Positions 41,237-49,357 of a stretch of 56,626 bases of DNA are shown piece after piece (the first letter of the stretch is position 1; each line of letters opens with the position of its first letter). Source of the DNA: Gammaproteobacteria bacterium (GTDB taxonomy: Bacteria; Pseudomonadota; Gammaproteobacteria; Eutrophobiales; Eutrophobiaceae); contig JAPPLI010000063.1 in NCBI GenBank assembly GCA_028819495.1, forward strand, positions 1 through 56,626. Direction: 5' to 3'. The translations under genes and the position numbers were made by a program. The notes under the pieces were generated by a model that saw only the letters and a list, made by a program, of their open reading frames with translations, did no database searches and had not been told where the DNA came from.

Positions 41237-42368
41237 GCTCTGCTTCTTCACGGTCGATCTCCTGGTCAATCCGTTGCTGCACGGACGCCAACATGCGTTC
41301 ACGCTGGTTTTTGTCGTCAAACACCTTCATGGGCATCAACCGGGCAATCTCCTTGAAACCCTGCAAAAAGTAGATGGCCGGCCCCGCCTCCCTGATGCCG
41401 ACACTTGCCAACGCCTTGTCGAGCACCTTGTCGCCCTGCCATTCGGCGTCCTTCAACTCGATTGCGACAGCCAGCATTTTATCCGCCATGCCGTTCTCCG
41501 CCGGCGCCGTGGAATTGAACAGCTTGTGACAGCGCTGCAACAGGTTCTCACAGGACTTGTGCAGGGTATTCAACTGTTTGACCTGGTAAAGATCACTGAC
41601 GATGCCCTGCAACTTTGCCGAGCGGCTGCTGTCGCGCTGGCTCGCGTGGATATCGGCGGACAGCGAAGCCAGCAGGAACGAGATGGCCTCGGCCACCGTC
41701 TTGCCGGGAAAACCGGCGATGATCTTCTCATAGGCCGCGCCGACGGATTCATAATCCAGCACCACGTCGCGGTAGGCCGCGCGCAGTTCCCCGGGCTTGC
41801 CCAGTTCCGCGTATTTCGGTTTTACCACCTCGTGGGAGATATTGACCCCGGCGTCGATGGCTTCCGCGTGACGCTCATAATAGATATCCCTGGCCTGCCT
41901 GGCGTTGGCCAGCGTCTCCGAATCCGGCTCCTCCTGTTCCAGCAGGTCCACCGCGAACGACAGCGCCATGAACGCGTGGGACGGATCATCGAAATGCTTC
42001 TCCGCCCGCCGCAGGAAGGTCTGGACGTCAATCGGGCGTTTTTCCTGCCGCAGGTCCTTGGCCCACTCCTTGAGCTGTCCCTGGTCCAGGTCCGGCACCT
42101 GTTCCAGGTACTTGCGCGCCAGCTCGGCGCTGAGGGTTTTCGTCCCGGAGCGCAGGTTGCGCTCGGTAATCTCCTTTTTCTGGGTGATTTCGCTGAAACT
42201 GAAGGTCAACTCCTCCAGGGAATCGGCCAGTATCGCCTCGGGGGACGGCACCAGGGACACCGTCTGACCCTGGAATTCGGAACTGACCGCCTGCTCCGCC
42301 GCCGCGCCGGCGGCCCCGCGCACGCCCGCTTGCGCCCCCGCCAGCGCCGGGTTGACGTTAGCGCTCAT
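41229..42368 (-). CDS. sctW: T3SS gatekeeper SctW (YopN-TyeA / InvE type)
   Basis: The 379-residue cytosolic or secreted gatekeeper controls the switch from translocators to effectors and blocks secretion before host contact. The protein is the length of YopN plus TyeA fused (about 385), like MxiC, InvE and CopN. Family features are SLEELTFSFSEITQ (near 50), AKDLRQEKRPIDVQTFLRRAEKHFDDPSHAFMALS, and AEAISFLLASLSADIHASQ ... LQGIVSDLYQVKQLNTLHKSCENL. The TyeA-like C-terminal domain is AIYFLQGFKEIARLMPMKVFDD. It is followed by a chaperone gene with overlap. Confidence 0.9.
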   Translation of the reverse strand: MSANVNPALAGAQAGVRGAAGAAAEQAVSSEFQGQTVSLVPSPEAILADSLEELTFSFSEITQKKEITERNLRSGTKTLSAELARKYLEQVPDLDQGQLKEWAKDLRQEKRPIDVQTFLRRAEKHFDDPSHAFMALSFAVDLLEQEEPDSETLANARQARDIYYERHAEAIDAGVNISHEVVKPKYAELGKPGELRAAYRDVVLDYESVGAAYEKIIAGFPGKTVAEAISFLLASLSADIHASQRDSSRSAKLQGIVSDLYQVKQLNTLHKSCENLLQRCHKLFNSTAPAENGMADKMLAVAIELKDAEWQGDKVLDKALASVGIREAGPAIYFLQGFKEIARLMPMKVFDDKNQRERMLASVQQRIDQEIDREEAELE

Positions 42369-42407
42369 TGCTGCCTCCCGGTGCGGCCGGCCTCAGCATG
42401 GCGCCGG

Positions 42408-43685
42408 TCAGGCCGACACCACTCTTTGCATGGACGCATCCCGCGACTGCGCAATGGCGTCATAGATGTCCATCATCTTTTTGGCGTTTTCTTCGGCGGA
42501 TTTGCCGTAATCCGTTTCCTGCTGCATAACGGCCTGCTGCTCGGCGGCTATGGCCTGTTCCTCCTTCTCCTTGGCCCGAAGTTCCGATGCGCCCAGGTCG
42601 GCTGCGCCTTTTCCGGCCGTACCCATCCCCTGGAATCCCTGCGCCAGTCCCGTGCCCAGACTCAACTTGGCCTGGCTGGCCTGTGCGCCTACGTTGGCGT
42701 GGGTGTCACGGGAAAATTGCTTCATCAGCTTTTTGGTGTCATCGTCGAACAGGTCCTTGCGCTGCTCCTCCCGCCCGGCCTTGTCTTTTTGTTCGGTGAG
42801 TTCCTGCTCCTGCTCGGCCGCCTCATCGGCGCCGGCGTCCGCTTCGGTCTCCGCCGTGGTATCGTTCGGGCCCTCGGCGGACTCGCCCGACTGCGCTCTT
42901 GCCGCCGCCTGTTCGAGTTCCGCTTCGGTCTCCGCCGTGGTATCGTCCGGGCCCAGGTCCCCGCTGGCCTCCCCAGCCGGGTCCGAGCCGTCAAACTGCC
43001 CGAGTTGCGCGCCCTCGCTGAACGAGGTCGTGGTTTCCTCTTCCTCCACCGGGCTTGCGTTCGTCTCCCCCACGCCTTCGATGGCCTCCGTCGAGCCTTC
43101 GATGGACTCGCCGGCGGCTTCGGCGGACTCGCCGGCGCCGGCCGCCTCCCCACCCCCCATCGCAGACGCGGAACTGCCTATCTGGACGAAGCCGGCCGCC
43201 ATGGTCATCGAAGAACTGACCATGCTGCCGATGAATTCCAGTTGCCCGGCCTTGCGCAGGTCTTCCGCCCCTTGCATCTGGGTTGCCGCGATCTCCTTGT
43301 ACTGGTAGGTGCGGGCTTCCCTGGATGACTTGGCCTGTTCACTGTCCAGCTTCACCAGCACTTCAATCAACTCGGAATAATTGATGCCGACGGCGCCTGA
43401 GCCCGGGCCCTGCCAGGCTGAAGACAACTGGTTCACGTCAGTGCGCACGTGTTCGTGCATCACCTGCAGCGCGGCTTTTCCCGCATGGTCCCGGTCCACC
43501 TGGGGCGGCCCGGCAAAAGCCGGCACCGGCGCGCTGCCTTCGGTCTTGAGGTAAGTCTGGCCGTCGGCGCTCAGCACAACCTGCCGGTGGCCGGCCTCGG
43601 CCGGCCTGGTATCGATATCATCATCGCGCAGGGATTGCAGGTTCGGATTGTTGCCGACTGCGCTGTATCCGTCTATAGTGGGCAT
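42408..43685 (-). CDS. Putative T3SS translocator, minor subunit (SctB/YopD/IpaC-like)
   Basis: The 425-residue protein starts at ATG 43685 behind GGGAGG. It has one hydrophobic segment (FIGSMVSSSMTMAAGFVQIGSS, about 148-170), a very acidic centre with a duplicated DDTTAETEAE / NDTTAETEAD motif, and an amphipathic C-terminal region (QQAVMQQETDYGKSAEENAKKMMDIYDAIAQS). One membrane segment plus a C-terminal amphipathic helix is the SctB plan. It heads the operon with sctW. Sequence similarity to known SctB proteins is weak, so an effector is the alternative. Confidence 0.6.
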   Translation of the reverse strand: MPTIDGYSAVGNNPNLQSLRDDDIDTRPAEAGHRQVVLSADGQTYLKTEGSAPVPAFAGPPQVDRDHAGKAALQVMHEHVRTDVNQLSSAWQGPGSGAVGINYSELIEVLVKLDSEQAKSSREARTYQYKEIAATQMQGAEDLRKAGQLEFIGSMVSSSMTMAAGFVQIGSSASAMGGGEAAGAGESAEAAGESIEGSTEAIEGVGETNASPVEEEETTTSFSEGAQLGQFDGSDPAGEASGDLGPDDTTAETEAELEQAAARAQSGESAEGPNDTTAETEADAGADEAAEQEQELTEQKDKAGREEQRKDLFDDDTKKLMKQFSRDTHANVGAQASQAKLSLGTGLAQGFQGMGTAGKGAADLGASELRAKEKEEQAIAAEQQAVMQQETDYGKSAEENAKKMMDIYDAIAQSRDASMQRVVSA

Positions 43686-43708
43686 TTCATGCCTCCCGAA
43701 TAATAATG

Positions 43709-43738
43709 TTGCGTAAGGTGGTGGTGTTATGCTACAAT
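43709..43738 (+). promoter_or_regulatory. Predicted rightward promoter (chaperone-tip-translocator-secretin unit)
   Basis: The -35 TTGCGT (43709-43714), 18-bp spacer and extended -10 TGCTACAAT (43730-43738) place the start near 43745. It reads toward the leftward promoter at 43752-43780. Confidence 0.5.
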
Positions 43739-43751
43739 GCCGATAGCGTTA

Positions 43752-43780
43752 ATTGTACTGCTTACCCATGAAAATTGCAA
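43752..43780 (-). promoter_or_regulatory. Predicted leftward promoter (translocator-sctW-sctV unit)
   Basis: On the minus strand the -35 is TTGCAA (43780-43775), followed by a 17-bp spacer and the -10 TACAAT (43757-43752). The start is near 43745, about 60 bases before the ATG at 43685. It faces the rightward promoter, and both predicted start sites coincide. Confidence 0.55.
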
Positions 43781-43947
43781 GCCCGATTCATGTCCGCTCC
43801 GGTTCCCGCCACACTCTGGAAGGCCGGGAAGCGCAACGGGAATTAACGCTCCGGGTGGACGGAACAACCGGATTATTTAACAATAACGGCTGCTTTGGCG
43901 AAGGTTTGGCGGGAACTGCCGTTGCGCCCATTGAACACAGGAACTGA
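43768..43947 (+). CDS. Possible small protein, 59 codons
   Basis: The frame from ATG 43768 (MKIASPIHVRSGSRHTLEG) fills the gap before the chaperone gene and ends 6 bp upstream of it. There is no ribosome-binding site and the ATG overlaps the leftward promoter, so it may be a chance frame in the leader. No family was recognised. Confidence 0.25.
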   Translation: MKIASPIHVRSGSRHTLEGREAQRELTLRVDGTTGLFNNNGCFGEGLAGTAVAPIEHRN

Positions 43948-43953
43948 CACATC

Positions 43954-44433
43954 ATGTCCAACGATGCATATTCCCTGGTGGAAGGTTTGCTGGAGTACTG
44001 CGGTATCGAAGGCGACGGGTTTCGCGAGGACGGCAGGTTGTTGATGACCGTTGATGCGGAGATGGCGATCTTCATCGTCGTGGAAGACGGCTTGATCCAC
44101 CTCAGCGCAGTGCTGGACGAGGCGCCGGACCAGCCGGGTCTCTATCTCCGCCTGCTGACCGAGAATTTCAAGAACGTGGGCGACCCGCAGTATTACCGCT
44201 ACGCGGTGGAACCCGAAAGCAAATCGCTGATTATCTGCCTGTCCCTGCACAGCGCGCGGCTCACCCAGGCAAAATTCATTGATTACTTCAAACTGTTGCT
44301 CGAACACATCGACCAGTGGACGCGGGCATTGTACCTGGGCAACGCGGACTTCATGGCGCTGGAACTGCAGGATGCGGCCGCCCCGGACCAGCCCGGTCAG
44401 GCGGAACAGGATCACGCTTTTCTCCGCATCTGA
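43954..44433 (+). CDS. Class I T3SS chaperone, probably for the 900-residue effector candidate
   Basis: The 159-residue acidic protein has a class I chaperone layout: helix (AYSLVEGLLEYCGIEG), strands (GRLLMTVDAEMAIFIVVEDGLIHLSAVL), helix (LYLRLLTENFKN), strands (YRYAVEPESKSLIICLSLH), and a long helix (QAKFIDYFKLLLEHIDQWTRALYLGN). It is first in the rightward operon and directly upstream of the large effector-like gene. Confidence 0.78.
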   Translation: MSNDAYSLVEGLLEYCGIEGDGFREDGRLLMTVDAEMAIFIVVEDGLIHLSAVLDEAPDQPGLYLRLLTENFKNVGDPQYYRYAVEPESKSLIICLSLHSARLTQAKFIDYFKLLLEHIDQWTRALYLGNADFMALELQDAAAPDQPGQAEQDHAFLRI

Positions 44434-44455
44434 GTGCTAACGTGAAGCGCGGCTT

Positions 44456-47158
44456 ATGGCAGTAACTCCGCAATCGTCCCTGAAGGCTTCCTTTGACAAC
44501 CTGGCAAAAGCGCAGGACGTCAATTTCAGGCAGCGCCTGGATGCGCGGGGGGAACTGGTCAAAAGCACACTGTCCGGAGGCTTGAAGGGCAGGCTCGTCG
44601 CCTGTGTCGAAAACGGGCGCGTCAGCAAGGGCAGCGTGGCGGACCGGATCATCCGTTGCGCCGTCGGCGGCGCGCGGCGTTATGACGCCATTGCCGGCGA
44701 GCTGCGGCAGAACAAGGAAGCCAGCGTCAGGAATTTTACCGGCATGCTCACCCGGGACCTGCGCCTGGACAACGAGCTGGCGCGGGCGGTTGCGCGCAAG
44801 GTGGAGCAAGGCCTGGGCAGCCGGCGCATAACGACGCAGGCCGGCGCCGACCTCGCCCGCGACGTTGCCGGCATGGTCGCGCAGCGCCGGGCCGACCGGC
44901 AGGAAACAGCCAACCGGGTACTGGACCGGGAAAACTGGACAATGACACCGGCCATGGTGACCAACGAGGACGGAAAGTACTCTGAACCGGGGTACTATGA
45001 GGCGTTGCTTGCCCACGCCGCAATCAGGGAGGATGCCTTGGCCGCGCACGAGGGGCTGCTGCCCGAGATCGCGACCATGGACCGGACCGCGGGGCCGGAA
45101 AGGCGCTCCAACGCAGTGCACCGGGCAGACAGGATGCTGAAGGAAATGCGGGCAGTGCAGCAGTCACTGTTGAACCCCCCGCAACTGCTTGCGCTGAAGA
45201 ACGAGAGGAACGACCTGCTGGCGCCCGAAAACGCACGCGGGCCGCAGGACAAGATGGTAGCGGAGACCACCCGTCTGAACGAGTTGGAAACAGAGATTGC
45301 CGGGTTCAGCGAAGACGCCGCGGCCAGGGCCGATGAGTTCAGGTCGGCCTACATGGAGATGCTGGCGGCGATAGCCGCAAGCAAACACCACGGCGCAGAG
45401 GACAGCGCTTATTTTCCGCTGCCGGAAGAAGTTGCCGGCAACGAGGTCGTCGAGCGCCAACCCGGAGCCGGGCGCGCCGGCAACAAGTCGAACCTGCGCG
45501 GCAGCGGGAAGGGGCGCGCAACGGCGCCGGACGCGCAGAAGAGACGCGTTGCCTGGTCCGATACTCCCGTACAGGCCAAGGATTACGGACTGAGACAGGG
45601 CGAAGCCGGCTACGAAGGCGACCCGCAGAAAGCTGATCTCAAATCCTACAACCAGGCGCTGCGGGTACCCAAGAGTAAAGACAGTCTTGGACTTGAAGAT
45701 ACCGGGGAAGTCATCGGCGCCATGCAACCCGGGGAGCTGTCCCCGTCCGATGAGCGCGAGTTGATACGCGCATTTGATATGCTCCAGGGGACCCTGGAAA
45801 GCTATGAAAAGGAGCAGAACAGGCTGGGTGAGGGCCAACAAAACCGTTTGCAGGAGGATGCGGAACGCGCCCGGGAATTGCTGCGCAACCCGCTGTTGCA
45901 AACCCCGCAGGTAATCGGCTTCATTGAAAAACAGGTGTACGGCGCGCCGGCCGGCGCGGCCCCGGGCGCGCGCGGCAGGCCGACCCGGACCGCCTTGCGC
46001 TCCGCCTCCCTGGATCGCGCGGTCGGTATTCTCACCCGCGTCGTTAACGGCGCGGACGCGCAACAGCAACCCCGCGCGGCCGGGCTGTTACGCACCATAT
46101 TGCAGGACGCGCTGCATGCCGACCCGCCCCTGAATGCCACCAGCAGACGCACGCTTGAAACGAAACTGTCCCGGCTGGACGCGGATTGGCCGGTCAGCGT
46201 GGACTGGACCTCAATGGACAAGGCGGAGCAAACCGGCAGGTTTATCGAAGCCGCGCGCGACGGCATTGACGCGGCCCGCGACATCCTTGAGAACCGCATC
46301 CTGGACCGGGACGGCAACACGCACAGCATTGACGAGGTCGCCGCTTTGCTCAACGCCGGCGACGGCGGACTGAGAAGGCTGACCACGGCGCTGCGCACGT
46401 TGAGCGCCGGCCTGGTGCGGCCCCAGGATTTGCCTGCGGCAACCCTGAACGGCTTGCGCGGGCCTGGCGACCCGGATGCGGTGCGGCAATGGACGGAACA
46501 GTCGGACAAGATCAAACAGCTGGCCGCCACGATTGACGCGGCCAGCTACAACGAGGACGTGCCCGGCGCGTTCACCCAGTTCGGCACCACGGGCGACCAC
46601 GCCGCGTACCGCCCGGTGCGGGAAAAGTTTCCGCAGCATGACCAGGGGGTCAGGGCGTGGCTCAAACGGGGGCATGAACTGACGGAACGGCTGCTGGTGG
46701 CTCAGGAAGGCGCCGGCAAGGGCGCGCGCCCGCTGGACGAGGCGCAGATGGCGGAGCTGCAACAGGCCGTGCGCGAGTTTGCCGGCGCGGCGGGCCGGCC
46801 TTCTTACCGGGAACGCACGTCGGCCCGGATACGGCAGGAAATACAGCAACGGGAACAGGAAATATCCGGCAATGAACTGCAATATGCCCGGGCGCTGCAA
46901 GGCGGAGAACCCGCGCCGGCGGCAACCACGCGCTTCCTGGACGGCAATGAACCGCTGGCCGCGGAAATAGCCGAGCTGGAGCAACTGGGGGAATTGGCGG
47001 GCAACGGCGCTGACGTTCATAATTACCTGGATGACAGGATTGAGCGTATGGGACAGGAAGCCGCCGTCCTGCAAGCAGAGCAAAGCCCCATGGCCCCGAG
47101 CCTGCAAGCGCAAATCGACCTGCTGACGCGTATCAGGGACAGCCTGGCAGGACAATAA
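44456..47158 (+). CDS. Large effector-like protein E3 (900 residues)
   Basis: A helix-rich, charged soluble protein without signal peptide or membrane segment and with no recognised enzymatic motif. Residues about 10-100 resemble the N-terminal domain of E1 and E2 (FRQRLDARGEL, GGLKGRLVACV, then SVADRIIRCAVGG and ASVRNFTGMLTRDLRLD). The rest is long helical stretches with basic Ala/Arg/Gly linkers around 350-380 and 500-520. It lies immediately downstream of its probable chaperone. Export by the T3SS is inferred from that pairing and from the shared N-domain. It is the largest protein in the locus. Confidence 0.65.
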   Translation: MAVTPQSSLKASFDNLAKAQDVNFRQRLDARGELVKSTLSGGLKGRLVACVENGRVSKGSVADRIIRCAVGGARRYDAIAGELRQNKEASVRNFTGMLTRDLRLDNELARAVARKVEQGLGSRRITTQAGADLARDVAGMVAQRRADRQETANRVLDRENWTMTPAMVTNEDGKYSEPGYYEALLAHAAIREDALAAHEGLLPEIATMDRTAGPERRSNAVHRADRMLKEMRAVQQSLLNPPQLLALKNERNDLLAPENARGPQDKMVAETTRLNELETEIAGFSEDAAARADEFRSAYMEMLAAIAASKHHGAEDSAYFPLPEEVAGNEVVERQPGAGRAGNKSNLRGSGKGRATAPDAQKRRVAWSDTPVQAKDYGLRQGEAGYEGDPQKADLKSYNQALRVPKSKDSLGLEDTGEVIGAMQPGELSPSDERELIRAFDMLQGTLESYEKEQNRLGEGQQNRLQEDAERARELLRNPLLQTPQVIGFIEKQVYGAPAGAAPGARGRPTRTALRSASLDRAVGILTRVVNGADAQQQPRAAGLLRTILQDALHADPPLNATSRRTLETKLSRLDADWPVSVDWTSMDKAEQTGRFIEAARDGIDAARDILENRILDRDGNTHSIDEVAALLNAGDGGLRRLTTALRTLSAGLVRPQDLPAATLNGLRGPGDPDAVRQWTEQSDKIKQLAATIDAASYNEDVPGAFTQFGTTGDHAAYRPVREKFPQHDQGVRAWLKRGHELTERLLVAQEGAGKGARPLDEAQMAELQQAVREFAGAAGRPSYRERTSARIRQEIQQREQEISGNELQYARALQGGEPAPAATTRFLDGNEPLAAEIAELEQLGELAGNGADVHNYLDDRIERMGQEAAVLQAEQSPMAPSLQAQIDLLTRIRDSLAGQ

Positions 47159-47190
47159 CGGGTTTCCCGCATATTCGAGGGTAATGCACC

Positions 47191-47808
47191 ATGACTGACA
47201 CAAGCATAACGACAGGCGCGGCGGGACCGCCGGCCCAGGCGCAAGGTCCGGATGATACTTCCGCAACGACCGGGCCGGGCCGCGCCGCGGAACACGGCGC
47301 GGGCACAGGCGCCGACAGCGCGGTCGCCGGGAGCGGCGCGGACGAATTCCGCGTCGGCGCTGAAAGCCTGATTTCCGACCAGAGGGTAGGTCTGCTTTTC
47401 GTCAAGCGATCCATGGTCTTCAGCACGCTCGCCAACGACCGGATCAAGATTACCCAGGATAAACTGCGGGACTACAAGGAGATGAACCGGATGATTGAAA
47501 AGATGCGGAACAGCCAGCTCCATGCCGGCGGGCACGGCGCCGCCACAAAAATGGATGCCGACGTGGTGGCGTTTTGCAAAAAGTATGATATCAAACTGGA
47601 TACCACCGACCACGACACGTATCATACCAAATCGGAGTGGGACTATAACATCGAGTCCGCCAACGGCACGCGCGAGAAATGGAGCGATGAGTTACGCGTG
47701 CTGATGCTGAAACTGAAAGCCGTCATGAGCGAGCTGGACACGTCCGTTTCCGGCGCCAGCAGCCTGGAAGACAAAAGCGCCCACCTCGCCAAGAAGGTTG
47801 TCAGTTAG
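47191..47808 (+). CDS. EspA/Bsp22-like needle-tip or filament protein, copy 1
   Basis: The 205-residue protein has a 50-residue Gly/Ala-rich N-terminus. A helix follows (LLFVKRSMVFSTLANDRIKITQDKLRDYKEMNRMIEKMR), then a central linker with FCKKYDIKLD, then a C-terminal helix (EKWSDELRVLMLKLKAVMSELDTSVSGASSLEDKSAHLAKKVVS). It is clearly related to the protein at 48229 (same order, matching MLKLK...DTSvtGASs end). The coiled-coil helix pair resembles Bordetella Bsp22 and enteropathogenic EspA, which form the filament on the needle. The distance to LcrV-type tips is large. No SctA-type gene other than these two is present. Confidence 0.65.
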   Translation: MTDTSITTGAAGPPAQAQGPDDTSATTGPGRAAEHGAGTGADSAVAGSGADEFRVGAESLISDQRVGLLFVKRSMVFSTLANDRIKITQDKLRDYKEMNRMIEKMRNSQLHAGGHGAATKMDADVVAFCKKYDIKLDTTDHDTYHTKSEWDYNIESANGTREKWSDELRVLMLKLKAVMSELDTSVSGASSLEDKSAHLAKKVVS

Positions 47809-47853
47809 CGATGCCGCACATCAAGCATTATCCGGAGAACATGAGGAGTCGCA

Positions 47854-48192
47854 ATGAAACAGTTGCCAAAATACACAGATGACGACCACGCCCGTCTCGA
47901 GCGTGAAGCCGAGAAGCTGATTGCCGAGGCCGAAGAGGCGCTGGACCGGGCCAGGGATATGTTTGCATCGTTCGGCCTGGATGAGGATGACACCAGGCTC
48001 TCCGAGTTCCTGTCCGGCGGCGGCCCCTCGGAGGAGCTGGATGCGTTGCGCGCCGAAATCTTTGACGGCAAGGACGAGCAGGAAGCGTTGTTCGCCGAGG
48101 AGAAGCGTCTCAGGACCGAGATGGGCGACGTGTTCGGCGACCCGGCGCCGCAACCGGCGCCGAAACCCCGGCGCCGCATGACCCGGGTATGA
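47854..48192 (+). CDS. Small acidic helical protein between the two tip-like genes
   Basis: The 112-residue protein starts at ATG 47854 after GAGGAG. The N-terminal two thirds is a charged coiled coil (DDDHARLEREAEKLIAEAEEALDRARDMF) and the tail is Pro/Arg-rich (APQPAPKPRRRMTRV). No family was recognised. Its place between two tip/filament genes suggests an accessory or chaperone for them, as CesA and CesAB serve EspA; that is inference. Confidence 0.6.
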   Translation: MKQLPKYTDDDHARLEREAEKLIAEAEEALDRARDMFASFGLDEDDTRLSEFLSGGGPSEELDALRAEIFDGKDEQEALFAEEKRLRTEMGDVFGDPAPQPAPKPRRRMTRV

Positions 48193-48228
48193 TAGAATCT
48201 TCTTACAGGCCATGAAAGAGGCGCCGTG

Positions 48229-48774
48229 ATGAGTATAGATATAGACAAGACAAATGCTGCGCAAAGCGGCGGGGTAAACCAGCAGGAGGGGGTCACCAGC
48301 CTGCCCGAGGGGAAGGTGTCGTACAACGGCGTCACCATGTCCGTGTTCGAGGCCGTGTCCATGCTCTTCGTCGAGCGCGCGCAGACCTACAGCACCCTGA
48401 CGGCAGACCGGCTCAAATCCGCCCAGGACAACCTGAAAAGCATCAAGGAGGCCAGGGCGTTCCTGGGAAAAGTGCGCGACCTCGCAAAGAAGGATGGCAT
48501 CAACGACATCCCGAAGGGCCTGCCGGAATTCTGCAAAGAACATAACATCACCCTCCCCAGTGATGAGGATGGCAAGTATGACAAGGACGAATTCAAGACC
48601 GTGACGGACAACCTGCAAGGCGGGCTGGACAACATGCAGGACACCAACCAGATAGAAATGCTCAAGTTGAAGACCAGCGTGAACAACATGGACACGTCCA
48701 TTACCGGCGCCAGCAAGAACGAGGAAAAGCTGTATGGCACAACCAAGGACATTGTCAGCGGCCTCGGCAGGTGA
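48229..48774 (+). CDS. EspA/Bsp22-like needle-tip or filament protein, copy 2
   Basis: The 181-residue paralogue of the protein at 47191 starts at ATG 48229 (a GTG one codon earlier is also possible). The N-terminal helix is MSVFEAVSMLFVERAQTYSTLTADRLKSAQDNLKSIKEA. The centre has LPEFCKEHNITLPSDEDGKY and the C-terminal helix is NQIEMLKLKTSVNNMDTSITGASKNEEKLYGTTKDIVSG. The segment aligned with EspA (YxxLxxxRxxxAxxnlk ... C-terminal coiled coil ending in a Gly) supports a filament or tip role. Confidence 0.68.
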   Translation: MSIDIDKTNAAQSGGVNQQEGVTSLPEGKVSYNGVTMSVFEAVSMLFVERAQTYSTLTADRLKSAQDNLKSIKEARAFLGKVRDLAKKDGINDIPKGLPEFCKEHNITLPSDEDGKYDKDEFKTVTDNLQGGLDNMQDTNQIEMLKLKTSVNNMDTSITGASKNEEKLYGTTKDIVSGLGR

Positions 48775-48798
48775 GCGGACGGCTTTGCGGGTGGCGGG

Positions 48799-49299
48799 AT
48801 GACGGCTGAGCAACCCGCGGATATGGCGGGCGCGGCGCTGCCGCCCGGTTTCGGCGACGTCGGCGCGGCGTTGCTGGAAGGCCATGAAAACCTGGCGTCG
48901 CGGCGGGGAATCACCCGCGCACAGCTGGACGGGTTGTTCAATTTCAGTTACGAACGTTACGTGACCGGGGACTATGAAGCGGCCTGCCGGGGCTTTGAAC
49001 TGCTGTGCCTTTACGATCATGCCAACGTGAAATACCTGCAGGGCTACGGCTATTCCCTGCAAGCCCTCGGGCAGTACCACAAGGCGGCGCTCTGTTTGTA
49101 TTTCGGCAGCACGCTGGTGGAGCGAGGCGGCGACGCCTGGGGCGAGCAGTGTGTGGCCGCGGCGCGCCTGTTTGCCCGGGCCGGGGACAAGCGCCAGGCG
49201 TTGACGTTGTTGCAGGCCGTGCTCGAGGCCTTGCCGGACACGGCCGTGCAGGCGCGGGAACAGGCAATGGCTTTAAGCGAGGCGCTGGGCGGCGCCTGA
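48799..49299 (+). CDS. Class II translocator chaperone (LcrH/SycD/IpgC-like)
   Basis: The 166-residue TPR protein has LDGLFNFSYERYVTGDYEAACRGFELLCLYDHANVKYLQGYGYSLQALGQYHKAALCLYFGSTL, matching the three-TPR core of class II chaperones (A..lY..G.Y.eA...F..L...d......lGlg...Q..g.Y..A...Y). It lies directly upstream of sctE, whose product it likely binds. Seven or so bases separate it from the tip gene stop, consistent with one operon. Confidence 0.88.
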   Translation: MTAEQPADMAGAALPPGFGDVGAALLEGHENLASRRGITRAQLDGLFNFSYERYVTGDYEAACRGFELLCLYDHANVKYLQGYGYSLQALGQYHKAALCLYFGSTLVERGGDAWGEQCVAAARLFARAGDKRQALTLLQAVLEALPDTAVQAREQAMALSEALGGA

Positions 49300-49357
49300 T
49301 GGCGGCGCCGGTGTCCACCCGGCGCGCAGCGCCGTTTTCCGGAACAGCAGGAGGAAG

